This document shows, piece after piece, positions 17,098 through 25,238 of a stretch of 64,000 nucleotides of DNA. The DNA is taken from positions 1-64,000 of the forward strand of contig NZ_RAQQ01000025.1 of the NCBI RefSeq assembly GCF_003610785.1. The letters run 5' to 3'. The translations under genes were made by a program, and so were the position numbers. A model generated the notes under the pieces. The model was not told where the DNA came from and ran no database searches. It was given only the letters and a program-made list of their open reading frames with translations. How positions within the stretch are numbered: position 1 is the first letter of the stretch; the number at the start of each line of letters is the position of its first letter. The DNA comes from Micromonospora globbae. GTDB taxonomy: Bacteria; Actinomycetota; Actinomycetes; Mycobacteriales; Micromonosporaceae.

Positions 17098-17918
17098 CAC
17101 CGGGAGAGTAGTCGGTCCAGGTAGACCGCCACCCCGTCGTCGTCGTTGCGCAGGGTCACCTCGTCGGCGGCCGCCCGCACGGCCGGGTGCGCGTTGGAGA
17201 CGGCCACCCGGGACCAGCCCGCCCACGCGAACATCGGCAGGTCGTTCGGCATGTCACCGAAGACCAGCACGTCGCCCGGGTCGACGCCGAGGGTCTGCGC
17301 CACGACGGCCAGCCCGGTGGCCTTGTCGACCCCGGGCGGGCAGATCTCCACGAACCCGAGCCCCGCCTGGGTGAGCGTGGCCACCTCCGGCGGCACGATC
17401 CGGCGGGCCACGTCGAGCAGTTCGTCGACGTGGTGGTCCGCCGTGCGCGCGAACGCCTTGATCACGTCGCTGGAGAGGCACTCCGCCCGGGTACGCGGCT
17501 CGAACCGGTCCTGGTAGGGCCAGCTCGGGTCGCGGTCACCCCAGAGCGGGGCGTCGTGCTCGTCGGACGCCTCCACCATCACGGTCAGGGGGCCGACCTC
17601 GGCCTCCAGGTCGGCGAGGATCCGGGCGAGCACCTCGGCGGGGAGCCGCTCGTCCCGGAGCACCACCGGGCCGGCCGGATCGCTCTGGTCGACCACGCGC
17701 CCGCCGCCGGCCATCACCAGGAAATCGGCCGCGCGGATGTCGTTGCGGGTCAGCTCGGTCAGCCGGGGGCCGCGGCCGGTGGCGCCCACCACCGGAATCC
17801 CGGCGGCCCGCACCCGGTCGAGCACCTCGTGGGTGTACGCCGACACGGTGTCGTCGCTGCGGACGAGCGTCCCGTCGAGGTCGGTGGCGATCAGCTTGGG
17901 CAGTCCCGGGCGGGTCAT
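17097..17918 (-). CDS. Cof-type HAD-superfamily hydrolase (paralogue)
   Basis: A 273-residue HAD phosphatase with the same motifs as its downstream neighbour: DLDGTLVRSD, GATGRG, a motif III Lys in DVIKAFA and FGDMPNDLPM. The two tandem genes clearly arose by duplication but differ widely in the cap region, implying different substrates. The start is the ATG at 17918, strongly supported by AAGGAGGAACG just upstream. Its upstream region is shared with the divergent GNAT gene. Confidence 0.88.
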   Translation of the reverse strand: MTRPGLPKLIATDLDGTLVRSDDTVSAYTHEVLDRVRAAGIPVVGATGRGPRLTELTRNDIRAADFLVMAGGGRVVDQSDPAGPVVLRDERLPAEVLARILADLEAEVGPLTVMVEASDEHDAPLWGDRDPSWPYQDRFEPRTRAECLSSDVIKAFARTADHHVDELLDVARRIVPPEVATLTQAGLGFVEICPPGVDKATGLAVVAQTLGVDPGDVLVFGDMPNDLPMFAWAGWSRVAVSNAHPAVRAAADEVTLRNDDDGVAVYLDRLLSR

Positions 17919-18111
17919 CGTTCCTCCTTCGCCCGCCGCCGTCGCAACCAGCCGTTTCAGTGGTCGATCGTCGACCCGGAGTGACGGCGGGCAGCAACCG
18001 TACCTCGCCCGACCGGTCACAACCATGGCTTCCAGGCGAATCGGATGCCAACCCGCGGCGGACCCTGGTTGTCGGCGTTCCCGCCCGGCCCGTCGTCGTA
18101 CGGTGAGGGGT

Positions 18112-18632
18112 GTGGTGCGCGACTGGCCGGCGGCGGAGCCCATCGAGACCGAGCGGCTCGTGCTGGAGCCGCTGCGGGTCGAGCACGCGGACGAGATGGC
18201 CCCGCTCCTGCGCGACGAGCGCCTGCACGAGTTCATCGGCGGCCGGCCGGCAACGCTTCAGGAACTGCGGTACCGGTACGCCCGCCAGGCCGCCGGGCAC
18301 TCGCCGGACGGCGCCGAGGGCTGGCTGAACTGGATCGTGCGGCACCGGGAGACCGGCGACGCGGTGGGCACCGTACAGGCCACGATCCGGCTCGACGGCG
18401 CCCGTACGGTGGCCGAGCTGGCCTGGGTCGTCGTCGCGCCGCAGCAGGGCCGCGGCTACGCCGCCGAGGCCGCCACCGCCATGGTCGGCTGGCTCGACCG
18501 GCACGGCATCGCAGCGCTGATCGCCCACGTGCACCCCGACCACCGCGCGTCGGCGCGGGTGGCCGAGCGGCTCGGCCTGCGCGCCACCGACGCGCTGGTC
18601 GACGGCGAGGGGTGCGCTGGGTCGGTCCGTGA
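18112..18632 (+). CDS. GNAT family N-acetyltransferase, apparent C-terminal frameshift
   Basis: An acetyl-CoA-dependent N-acetyltransferase of the RimJ/RimL-like group: IETERLVLEPLRVEHADEM, the acetyl-CoA loop QQGRGYAAEAA and the terminal HVHPDHRASARVAERLGLR. The main frame does not stop at the usual place. It continues as non-conserved sequence to 19020, on top of the opposite-strand gene. Shifting frame at a run of four G at 18609-18612 restores the family-like ending (GEVRWVGP) with a stop at 18632. Either a real frameshift or a homopolymer sequencing error. Start GTG 18112 or 18115 is uncertain. Confidence 0.65.
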
Positions 18633-18773
18633 ATGCGGAGCCCTGCCGGCGGCGGGTCCGCGGGGCGGGAGCCGTGCCGGCGGCCGGTACGTGAGCCAGG
18701 AGCGAACCGGCGGCCGGGCGGCCGGCACGGAGCCTCGCCGCGTCCGTCGCCCCGACGGCGCGGCGGCCGGGAC

Positions 18774-19484
18774 TCAGATCGGCGGTTCCGGGCGGGCGAA
18801 CGGCACGGTCGGCTGGACGGTCAGGTCGGCCGGCGCCGGCGGCACGTCGTCGGGCTCCTCCCGCACCGCCCGGCGCCGCCGCGGGAGCACGGGCCCGGAC
18901 GGCTCGGTCCCGTCCGGCACGGCGGCGTACGGCGCGAGCCGCAGCGCCGCGCCGAGCAGCGCGCAGGCCACGAAGGCCATCACGAGGCCCCGGCCGTACT
19001 CGATGCGGAAGCCGTCCTGAGGGGAGTAGAGGATCCCGCGCCGCACCGGGTCGTCCAGTTGGACCGCGGCGACGGCGAGCACCGCGAGCAGCGACCCGGC
19101 CAGGGCGAATCCGGCGACCCGGGCGTTGGGCCGGACACCCGGTGTGCCCCGCAGCGCGAGAGCCACGGCGCAGACCAGGGCGAGCAGCCCCACCAGGTAG
19201 CCGATCCCGAGGCCGCCGATCTCGGCGACCCCGGCCGGTACCTCGAGCGGCTGGTCGTCGCGGCCACTGTCGGGCAGGGTCATCACCACCCATTCGCCGA
19301 ACAGCGAACCGACGCCGGCCACCGCTCCCAGCCCCGCGAGCAGCGGTGGCAGCAGCCCGTCCCGGCCGAGCGCGGCGAGCGGATGCCGGCGCTCCGGCGC
19401 CCCGGACTCGACCTCGCCCCACTCGATGACGGCCGTGCCGTCGGAGCGGTCGTCCTGACGCGGGATGGGAAGCTCTCGGGACAT
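18774..19484 (-). CDS. conserved hypothetical membrane protein (four TM segments)
   Basis: A 236-residue protein not recognised beyond actinobacterial membrane hypotheticals. Residues 1-40 are cytosolic and polar. Four hydrophobic segments follow (for example LLAGLGAVAGVGSLFGEWVV, GLGIGYLVGLLALVCAVALAL, LAGSLLAVLAVAAV and GLVMAFVACALLGAALRL), then an Arg- and Pro-rich tail. I chose the second ATG (19484) because GGAAGGA overlaps the first ATG and is correctly spaced for the second. It is convergent with the GNAT gene and divergent from OsmC. Confidence 0.75.
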   Translation of the reverse strand: MSRELPIPRQDDRSDGTAVIEWGEVESGAPERRHPLAALGRDGLLPPLLAGLGAVAGVGSLFGEWVVMTLPDSGRDDQPLEVPAGVAEIGGLGIGYLVGLLALVCAVALALRGTPGVRPNARVAGFALAGSLLAVLAVAAVQLDDPVRRGILYSPQDGFRIEYGRGLVMAFVACALLGAALRLAPYAAVPDGTEPSGPVLPRRRRAVREEPDDVPPAPADLTVQPTVPFARPEPPI

Positions 19485-19611
19485 CGCCATCCTTCCGCCG
19501 GTCACGGGCCTGGTCGAATGATGGCACAGGGGACGGCGGTGACGGGGATCGCAGCGCGGGCGTCGCGGGAGCCCGTCGCAGGTGGTGTCGCTTTCCGATA
19601 GCGTCGGCACC

Positions 19612-20043
19612 ATGCCTATCCGTACCGCTTCCGCACGTTGGCAGGGCAACCTCACCGAGGGGTCCGGCACGCTCCGCACCGGCAAGGGCGGGCTCGAGGG
19701 GAACTACTCGTTCAAGTCGCGCTTCGAGGAGGGGGAGGGCACCAACCCCGAGGAGCTGATCGGCGCCGCGCACGCCGGCTGCTTCTCGATGGCCTTCTCG
19801 AAGGCGCTCGCCGACGCCGGTGCGACGCCCACCTCCGTGGAGACCACCGCCAAGGTCCACTTCGACAAGACCGACGCCGGGTTCAGCGTGACCCGGATCG
19901 ACCTGGAGACCGTCGGGCAGGTGCCGGGCCTCGACGAGGGCGAGTTCCAGAAGCTCGCCGAGGCGGCCAAGGCGAACTGCCCGATCTCCCGCCTGCTCTC
20001 GCCGGGCGCCGAGATCACCCTCACCGCCCGCCTCGCCTCCTGA
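19612..20043 (+). CDS. osmC: OsmC family peroxiredoxin
   Basis: A 143-residue OsmC protein of standard length. OsmC enzymes reduce organic hydroperoxides using two cysteines: here C57 (AGCFSMAF) and C123 (ANCPISRL), both present. The N-terminal strands (ASARWQGNLTEGSGTLRTG) also match. It acts in the cytosol in defence against peroxide and osmotic stress. The start is the ATG at 19612. Monocistronic, followed by a hairpin at 20063-20105. Confidence 0.92.
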   Translation: MPIRTASARWQGNLTEGSGTLRTGKGGLEGNYSFKSRFEEGEGTNPEELIGAAHAGCFSMAFSKALADAGATPTSVETTAKVHFDKTDAGFSVTRIDLETVGQVPGLDEGEFQKLAEAAKANCPISRLLSPGAEITLTARLAS

Positions 20044-20062
20044 CCCCCGTCGACCGCACGCT

Positions 20063-20105
20063 CACGGAGAGGGCCCCCGTCCGGGCGACGGCCGCTCTCT
20101 CCGTG
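20063..20105 (+). terminator. hairpin terminator after osmC
   Basis: CACGGAGAG at 20063-20071 pairs with CTCTCCGTG at 20097-20105 around a GC-rich loop, 20 bases after the osmC stop. Confidence 0.55.
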
Positions 20106-20167
20106 GGCGGGTAGGGATCTTGGTGGGGCCGCGTACGGGCGGCGTCGGGCAGAATGGCGTGGTGCCG

Positions 20168-20515
20168 ATGGAGATGAGCCGCGAGCGCTTCGAGGAGCTG
20201 GTCGCCGACGCTCTCGACGAGGTGCCCGAGGAACTGCTCGGCCTCATGAACAACGTGGTGATCCTCGTCGAGGACGACCCGCCGCCGGGCGAGGACGACC
20301 TGCTCGGCCTCTACGAGGGGCACGCCCTGACCGAGCGGGGCTGGGACTACTCCGGGGTGCTGCCGGACCGGATCTTCATCTACCGCCACCCCATCCTGCG
20401 CATCTGCGACACCGAGGACGACGTCGTCGACGAGGTCGCGATCACCGTGGTGCACGAGATCGCCCACCACTTCGGCATCGACGACGAGCGGCTGCACGAG
20501 CTGGGCTGGGCCTGA
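20168..20515 (+). CDS. zincin-like metallopeptidase family protein
   Basis: A 115-residue minimal zinc metallopeptidase. The HEIAHHFGID motif (HExxHxxGxxD) supplies three zinc ligands and the catalytic Glu. The N-terminus MSRERFEELVADALDEVPEEL is conserved across actinobacterial relatives. The substrate is unknown. Three closely spaced starts exist (GTG 20162, ATG 20168, ATG 20174); I chose the middle one without strong support. It is upstream of and co-oriented with the AIM24 gene. Confidence 0.85.
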   Translation: MEMSRERFEELVADALDEVPEELLGLMNNVVILVEDDPPPGEDDLLGLYEGHALTERGWDYSGVLPDRIFIYRHPILRICDTEDDVVDEVAITVVHEIAHHFGIDDERLHELGWA

Positions 20516-20638
20516 CCCGCCGGTCGTCCGCCCCGACGCCACCGATCCGCGCCGGCGGCCACGCCGCGTGACCGATGCCCACCGTTGTCACGGTCACCTA
20601 CCGTCGTCGTGGCAGGCATCGTGACTCAGGAGGCACCC

Positions 20639-21361
20639 ATGCGCAGCTCGCTGTTCTCGGCCGAGAACCTGGAGCAGGAGTCCGCGCAGCCCGGCATGCG
20701 GCTGCAGAACTCCAAGATGTTGAAGATCGAGCTCAACGGCGAGGCGATGGCCCGGGTCGGGTCGATGGTCGCCTACCAGGGGAACGTGCAGTTCCAGGCG
20801 CTGGGCTCCGGCGGCCTGGGCAAGTTCCTCAAGCAGAAGCTCACCGGCGAGGGCGTGCCGCTCATGCGGGTCAGCGGTCAGGGCGACGTCTTCCTCGCCG
20901 AGCTGGCCAAGGACGTCCACATCATCGACCTGGAGCCGGGCGACGCGCTCTCGATCAACGGCTCCAGCGTGCTGGCCTTCGACTCCACCCTCCAGTACGA
21001 CATCAAGATGGTCGGCGGCGCTGGCATGGCCTCCTCGTCCGGCCTGTTCAACTGCGTGTTCACCGGCTACGGCCGGATCGCGATCACCACGAAGGGCACC
21101 CCGGTCGTGCTCAATGTCGACCAGCCGACGTACGTCGACCCGCAGGCGGCGGTGTGCTGGTCGGCGAACCTCCAGACCGGCTACCACCGGGCCGAGCAGC
21201 TCGGCCTCGGCACGCTGCTCGGTCGGCGCACCGGCGAGGCGTTCACCATGAGCTTCGCCGGGCAGGGGTTCGTGGTGGTGCAGCCGTCGGAGGAGCCGCC
21301 GGTCATGGGCAGCGGCGCGCAGGAGCAGCAGGGCGGCCTGCTCGGCGGCCTGCTGAGCTGA
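20639..21361 (+). CDS. AIM24 family protein
   Basis: A 240-residue protein of the AIM24 family, named after a yeast mitochondrial biogenesis factor. Bacterial copies have a TRAP/beta-helix-like fold and no known enzymatic role. Visible features are repeated beta-strands rich in Gly (SGQGDVFLAELAKDVHIIDL, FTGYGRIAITTKGTPVVLNV) and a Gly/Leu-rich tail ending GGLLGGLLS. The start ATG at 20639 is decided by AGGAGG at 20628-20633. A stable hairpin follows the stop. Confidence 0.85.
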   Translation: MRSSLFSAENLEQESAQPGMRLQNSKMLKIELNGEAMARVGSMVAYQGNVQFQALGSGGLGKFLKQKLTGEGVPLMRVSGQGDVFLAELAKDVHIIDLEPGDALSINGSSVLAFDSTLQYDIKMVGGAGMASSSGLFNCVFTGYGRIAITTKGTPVVLNVDQPTYVDPQAAVCWSANLQTGYHRAEQLGLGTLLGRRTGEAFTMSFAGQGFVVVQPSEEPPVMGSGAQEQQGGLLGGLLS

Positions 21362-21375
21362 ACGCTCCCCGGCGC

Positions 21376-21400
21376 CCCGGCCGGCTGCCTGCCGGCCGGG
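21376..21400. terminator. hairpin terminator after AIM24 gene
   Basis: CCCGGCCGGC at 21376-21385 pairs perfectly with GCCGGCCGGG at 21391-21400 over a 5-base loop, 14 bases after the AIM24 stop and before the convergent pheA. Confidence 0.6.
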
Positions 21401-21424
21401 CCCGGGCGCCGGCGGCCCAGCTCC

Positions 21425-21538
21425 GCGTCCCGGTTCGGGTCGTGGGCGTCGCTCGGGCCACGTCGTCTTGCGTCCCGGTCCGGTCGGGTGGTCGTGCGTC
21501 CCGGTCGGGGCACTCGGTCGTGCGTCGCGGTCGGGCGG
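21425..21538. repeat. degenerate direct repeats between AIM24 and pheA
   Basis: Four copies of a motif close to GCGTCCCGGTCGGGT start near 21425, 21470, 21496 and 21522; the last three are spaced 26 bases. The function is unknown; the spacing suggests expansion by slippage. Confidence 0.5.
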
Positions 21539-21541
21539 CGG

Positions 21542-22498
21542 TCAGCTGAGTTCGCCGGCACGCAGTCGGGCCAGCCAGGCCGCCGCGTCGGCGTAGTCGG
21601 CGTCCGAGAGGCCGGGCGGCGGCGGGACGGGCCGCTCGCCCGCCGCCTCCGCCCAGCGGTGGCGGGGGTACGAGCCGAGGAAGCGTACGTCGGCGCAGAC
21701 CCGGCGCAGCCCCTGCAACGCCTCGCCGAGCCGGACGTCCGCCACGTGCCCCGTGCAGTCGAGGAAGAAGACGTAGCGGCCCAGCGCCTCGCCGGTGGGC
21801 CGGGACTCGATGCGGGTCAGGTTGACCCCGCGTACGGCCAGCTCCATGAGCACCGCCAGCAGCGCGCCCACCCGGTCGTGGGCGATGTAGACGGCCAGCG
21901 AGGTCACGTCGTCCCCGGTCGGTGGCGGGGGCGGGCCGGGACGGGAGAGCAGCGCGAACCGCGTCACCGCGTCCGGATGGTCGGCGATCTTGTCGGCGAG
22001 CACCGCCAGCCGGTGCCGCGTCGCGCCGATGGGCGCGCAGATGGCGGCGTCGTACTCGCCGGCGGCGGCACCCGCGGCGGCGGCGCCGTTGGAGAGGACG
22101 TCGACCACGACGGCGTCGGGCAGGTGGACCCGGAGCCAGTTCCGGCACTGGGTGGACGCCTGCGGGTGCGCGGCCACCGTACGGACCGCGGCCAGCTCGG
22201 TGCCGGACCGCGCGCCGAGCACGAACTCCACGGGCAGGATCACCTCGCGGGTGATCACCAGGGGCTCGCCCTCGGCCAACTCGTCCAGCGTCACCCCGAC
22301 CGCCCCGCCGATCGAGTTCTCCAGCGGCACCAGGGCCGCGTCGGCGTCGCCGGCCCGGACGTTCTCCAGCGCCTCCCCGACGCTGCGGGCGGGCGTACGG
22401 CTGCCGCGTTCGGCGGCGGGGATCGTGCGCAGCGCCTGCTCGGCGAAGGTGCCCTCGGGCCCGAGGTAGACGAAGCGCGTCGGCGGCGTACCCGGCAT
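21542..22498 (-). CDS. pheA: prephenate dehydratase
   Basis: A 318-residue monofunctional prephenate dehydratase, which converts prephenate to phenylpyruvate in phenylalanine synthesis. The catalytic domain (YLGPEGTFAEQAL ... LVPLENSIGGAVG ... AVTRFALL) carries the essential Thr-Arg-Phe. The C-terminal ACT domain (about residues 200-280) has the regulatory ESRP (NLTRIESRPTGEALGRYVFF) that binds Phe for feedback inhibition. The start is the ATG at 22498. It lies 10 bases downstream of a lipoprotein gene on the same strand. Confidence 0.95.
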   Translation of the reverse strand: MPGTPPTRFVYLGPEGTFAEQALRTIPAAERGSRTPARSVGEALENVRAGDADAALVPLENSIGGAVGVTLDELAEGEPLVITREVILPVEFVLGARSGTELAAVRTVAAHPQASTQCRNWLRVHLPDAVVVDVLSNGAAAAGAAAGEYDAAICAPIGATRHRLAVLADKIADHPDAVTRFALLSRPGPPPPPTGDDVTSLAVYIAHDRVGALLAVLMELAVRGVNLTRIESRPTGEALGRYVFFLDCTGHVADVRLGEALQGLRRVCADVRFLGSYPRHRWAEAAGERPVPPPPGLSDADYADAAAWLARLRAGELS

Positions 22499-22508
22499 GC
22501 CGACCAGC

Positions 22509-23156
22509 CTACGCACCCGGTACGCCCACCGTGCCGCCGTCGCAGGCCAAGGTCCGGATGCCGGGCGGGGCGAGCACCCGCACCTCGGCGGTGCAGACGT
22601 CGGTGCCGGCCGTCACCAGCTCCGGGGCGGTCGGCCGGCCCCGGGTGACCACCAGGAGTTCCTCGTAGCCGGTCACCTGGAGCACCGTGTACTGCCAGTC
22701 CGCGGCGCACTGCGGCCCGGTGCGGACCTGGACGCGGACGTCGTCGGGGAGCACCCCGGCGGGGCCACGCAGCAGCCGGACGATCCGCTCGCCGGTCGGC
22801 CCGCTCCGGCAGGGTGTCGCCACCAGACCGGCGTCGGTCGGCGTGGCCGACGCCTCCGGGAAACCCGACGGGAGACCGGTGGCCGGCGGGACCGCCGGGG
22901 TGGGCACCGAGGTCGGCGGCGGCGGTGCGGTCGGTGAGGCGGCCGACGCCGGCTGGCGAAGGTCGGGTGGGGCCCCGCAGCCGGCCAGTGCCAGCGCGGC
23001 CACGACGGCCACCGCCGGACGGCGCCACCGGTGGGGCGCCCGCGGCGTGCCGGCCGCACCCGGGGCACCGGGCGGCGTCGGGTGTGCGCCGGGCGGCGTC
23101 GACGGCCGGCCGGCGGAGCGGCGGAGCACGGTACGGCGGGGCGGGGTGGGCGGCAC
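22509..23156 (-). CDS. putative lipoprotein of unknown function
   Basis: A 215-residue protein with an unusually long Pro/Arg-rich n-region, a hydrophobic core and a lipobox LALAGC (C60 with this start). The mature part begins with a Pro/Thr-rich linker and ends in a domain containing four cysteines. I do not recognise the family. The GTG at 23156 is the first start; an in-frame GTG near codon 10 would give a more normal signal peptide. It lies just ahead of pheA, with no evident functional link. Confidence 0.7.
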   Translation of the reverse strand: MPPTPPRRTVLRRSAGRPSTPPGAHPTPPGAPGAAGTPRAPHRWRRPAVAVVAALALAGCGAPPDLRQPASAASPTAPPPPTSVPTPAVPPATGLPSGFPEASATPTDAGLVATPCRSGPTGERIVRLLRGPAGVLPDDVRVQVRTGPQCAADWQYTVLQVTGYEELLVVTRGRPTAPELVTAGTDVCTAEVRVLAPPGIRTLACDGGTVGVPGA

Positions 23157-23235
23157 GGCCGATCCTGAGGGGGCGGGGACGGTGGGCCGGGGGTGGCCGT
23201 GCCCATCGTAGGAGGATCCGCAGCGCGGGTGAAGG

Positions 23236-23625
23236 TCAGCCGAGCACGCGGTGCCCGGCGCGCTCGAGCGCGGCGGTCGCCTCGCCGAGCCGTACGCTCG
23301 GGACCAGCAGGTAGTCGGTGTCGAACGTGGAGAACGCCACCGCGCTCACGCGGGCCGCCGTGAGCGGGTCGACCAGGGCGGCCAGGGTGCCGGTGACGGC
23401 CACGCCGTCCGGGCCGGCCACCCGCAGGCAGCGCCACGCCGTCTCCACCACGGCGTGCTCGGGGGCCCGGTCCATCGGACAGATCACCGAGATGCCGTCA
23501 GCGGTCCAGCTCACCGTCACCACGTCGGCGGCGCCGAGCCCGCTCGACAACGCGGGCGGCAGGGCGGAGCCGGCGGCCATCCGGCACACGGCGTACTCCC
23601 CCGGCAGCAGCGCGATATCGAGCAT
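23236..23625 (-). CDS. ACT domain-containing protein
   Basis: A 129-residue protein made of two ACT-like halves, similar to stand-alone ACT proteins that sense amino acids. Diagnostic segments are YAVCRMAAG, DGISVICPMDRAPEHAVVETAWRCLRV and VSAVAFSTFDTDYLLVPSVRLGEATAALERAGH. The ligand and partner are unknown. The start is the ATG at 23625. Confidence 0.82.
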   Translation of the reverse strand: MLDIALLPGEYAVCRMAAGSALPPALSSGLGAADVVTVSWTADGISVICPMDRAPEHAVVETAWRCLRVAGPDGVAVTGTLAALVDPLTAARVSAVAFSTFDTDYLLVPSVRLGEATAALERAGHRVLG

Positions 23626-23699
23626 GAGGGCACCCTACGGCCTCGGCCCGACCCCTCCCGGCTTCGCCGCGTGCGGCGAACGCCACACATCGCCGCAGG

Positions 23700-24158
23700 T
23701 CAGACGCCGGAGAAGAACGTCAGCGAGCCGGCCACGACGCCGTCGGTGAGCACCGGTGTGGAGATCGCGTCCACCGTCGAGTCCGGGGCTCCCTCGGTCG
23801 CCGCCTGTACGCGGAGCAGGCCCCGGGCGAGCCGGCCGGAGGAGAGCGCCAGCAGGGGCGGGATCTTGTCGATCTCCTGCTCGGTCAGCTCGCCGCGGTT
23901 GGCGGTGAAGTCGAGCAGGCGCAGCCCGCCGTCGAGCAGGGGCAACCCGATCACCGTCCGCGGCTCGCCGAGGCAGAGCAGCTCGCACCCCGCGGCCGAG
24001 ATCGCCACCACCCGGGTCTCGGCATCGATGAGCAGGCAGGGCTCGTCGGCCTCCGACACCGTCGAGGACCAGCGGCCCACGTTGTCGAACTCCGGCTCTG
24101 TCGAGGCCCGCGCCGCCGGCACGAACACTTCCGAGAGCGAGAGTTCGACGTGGGCCAC
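23700..24158 (-). CDS. PAS-domain-like sensory protein, conserved hypothetical
   Basis: A 152-residue cytosolic protein. Residues of about 35-110 look like a PAS fold (EADEPCLLIDAETRVVAIS followed by GCELLCLGEPRTVIGLPLLDGG). The remainder is a short alpha/beta extension with no output domain. It may be a stand-alone sensor acting by protein contact. The start GTG at 24158 is decided by AGGAGG (24163-24168 on the complementary strand). The function is unknown. Confidence 0.7.
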   Translation of the reverse strand: MAHVELSLSEVFVPAARASTEPEFDNVGRWSSTVSEADEPCLLIDAETRVVAISAAGCELLCLGEPRTVIGLPLLDGGLRLLDFTANRGELTEQEIDKIPPLLALSSGRLARGLLRVQAATEGAPDSTVDAISTPVLTDGVVAGSLTFFSGV

Positions 24159-24334
24159 CGAGCCTCCTATGTACACCGACGGACTGTCCACGCTAGCCGG
24201 TTGTCCAGACGGTCGGCGACCGCACCGCGACCGCCGGACCACCGCTGCGCGAGCGGCTACCGGACCGGACGGCCGGCGACGGCGCGGACCTGTGGCGCCG
24301 GCGGCGGCCGGCCCACGTGACGTCCCCGATGACG

Positions 24335-25075
24335 TTACCGGCGGTTGGCCGGCTTGTCAGCGGCCGTTCGGCCGTCCTCGTACCACCGGTAGTCGGCGGC
24401 CGGACGGTAGGTGCCGTTCAGCCAGGTGTTCGGATGCTGTGCCACCCGGGACAGCTTCTCGGCGGTCGCCGGGCTGATCCGGTTTCCGCCGGCGACGAGC
24501 AGGCGGTCCAGCTCCCGGTGCGTGGCCATGAGGCAGTCCTTGGGCAGGCCGTAGACGCTGATGACGCCGGAGCCGACGAACGTCAGCACCGGCGTCACCG
24601 GGATCGGCAGGCCCACGGCGTCCGACAACGCCTTGCTGGCCCGCTTGGCGTCGCGGCGCGCCTCGGTCACGTACGGCGGGCGCTTGCCGTTGATCTGGAC
24701 GACGTCGCCGGCCACGAGCACCCGGGCCCGGCCGTGGTCGACGATGGTGACCGCGAAGAGACCGCTCGGCCCGATGGCGAGGAACCCGGCGCGTTCCTCG
24801 TGCGGCCGGTCCAGCAGGAGGTCGGCCGGGTCGGTGCGGGGCCACTCGATGACGTGCCACGCCGGCCCGAGGTGGTCGAGCTGGCCGAGGGCCCGCGCGC
24901 CGGCCGCCTCCAGTCGTCGTGCGCCGCGCTCCGCCCGCCGACGGCGGGCCCACTCGAGAGGGGTCGGACGGACCGGCTCGAGGGCCCCCGGCGACTCCAC
25001 GCGGGGGTGTGGCACCGCCACACGCGGCAGGCCGCGGCTGGTCGGTACGGCTCGGCGGGCGGGGAAGACAGTCAT
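24335..25075 (-). CDS. NERD-like nuclease-related domain protein, conserved hypothetical
   Basis: A 246-residue protein. The central part (GARALGQLDHLGPAWHVIEW ... FLAIGPSGLFAVTIVDHGRARV ... GDVVQINGKRPPY) resembles the nuclease-related NERD domain, in which an Asp/Glu and Lys cluster forms a restriction-enzyme-like core; the match is loose and activity is doubtful. The C-terminus ends with a conserved helix (TAEKLSRVAQHPNTW). The ATG at 25075 is supported by GGAGGT. Confidence 0.6.
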   Translation of the reverse strand: MTVFPARRAVPTSRGLPRVAVPHPRVESPGALEPVRPTPLEWARRRRAERGARRLEAAGARALGQLDHLGPAWHVIEWPRTDPADLLLDRPHEERAGFLAIGPSGLFAVTIVDHGRARVLVAGDVVQINGKRPPYVTEARRDAKRASKALSDAVGLPIPVTPVLTFVGSGVISVYGLPKDCLMATHRELDRLLVAGGNRISPATAEKLSRVAQHPNTWLNGTYRPAADYRWYEDGRTAADKPANRR

Positions 25076-25162
25076 CGCGACCTCCGGCAAAAGGTCCCTC
25101 GAAGTTATGTCCCCACTACCCTACGTTGCCAGTCGGGGTGGTCGGCAAGGTGGAGCGCCGGA

Positions 25163-25194
25163 GTGACTGTGGATGAATGCCATATTCATCCACA
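25163..25194. promoter_or_regulatory. 27-bp interrupted palindrome upstream of arginine deiminase, candidate operator
   Basis: TGTGGATGAAT at 25168-25178 and ATTCATCCACA at 25184-25194 form a perfect 11-base inverted repeat with a 5-base spacer, 44 bases before the arcA start. The inner TGAAT...ATTCA resembles the ArgR ARG-box half-sites, though ARG boxes usually have a 4-base spacer. The region is notably AT-rich for this genome. Confidence 0.6.
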
Positions 25195-25238
25195 CTTCTT
25201 TTCCCGGATGCCGCCAAACCCTGCCCTACGCTGCCAGG

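Noticed and set aside
18045..19020. Long GNAT read-through frame to 19020
   Set aside because: Sequence after about 18610 is composition-driven and lies over a membrane-protein gene with its own ribosome binding site; treated as frameshift.
24310..24330. Second parS-like CACGTGA
   Set aside because: Only the CACGTGA core matches; the flanking arms do not complete the palindrome.
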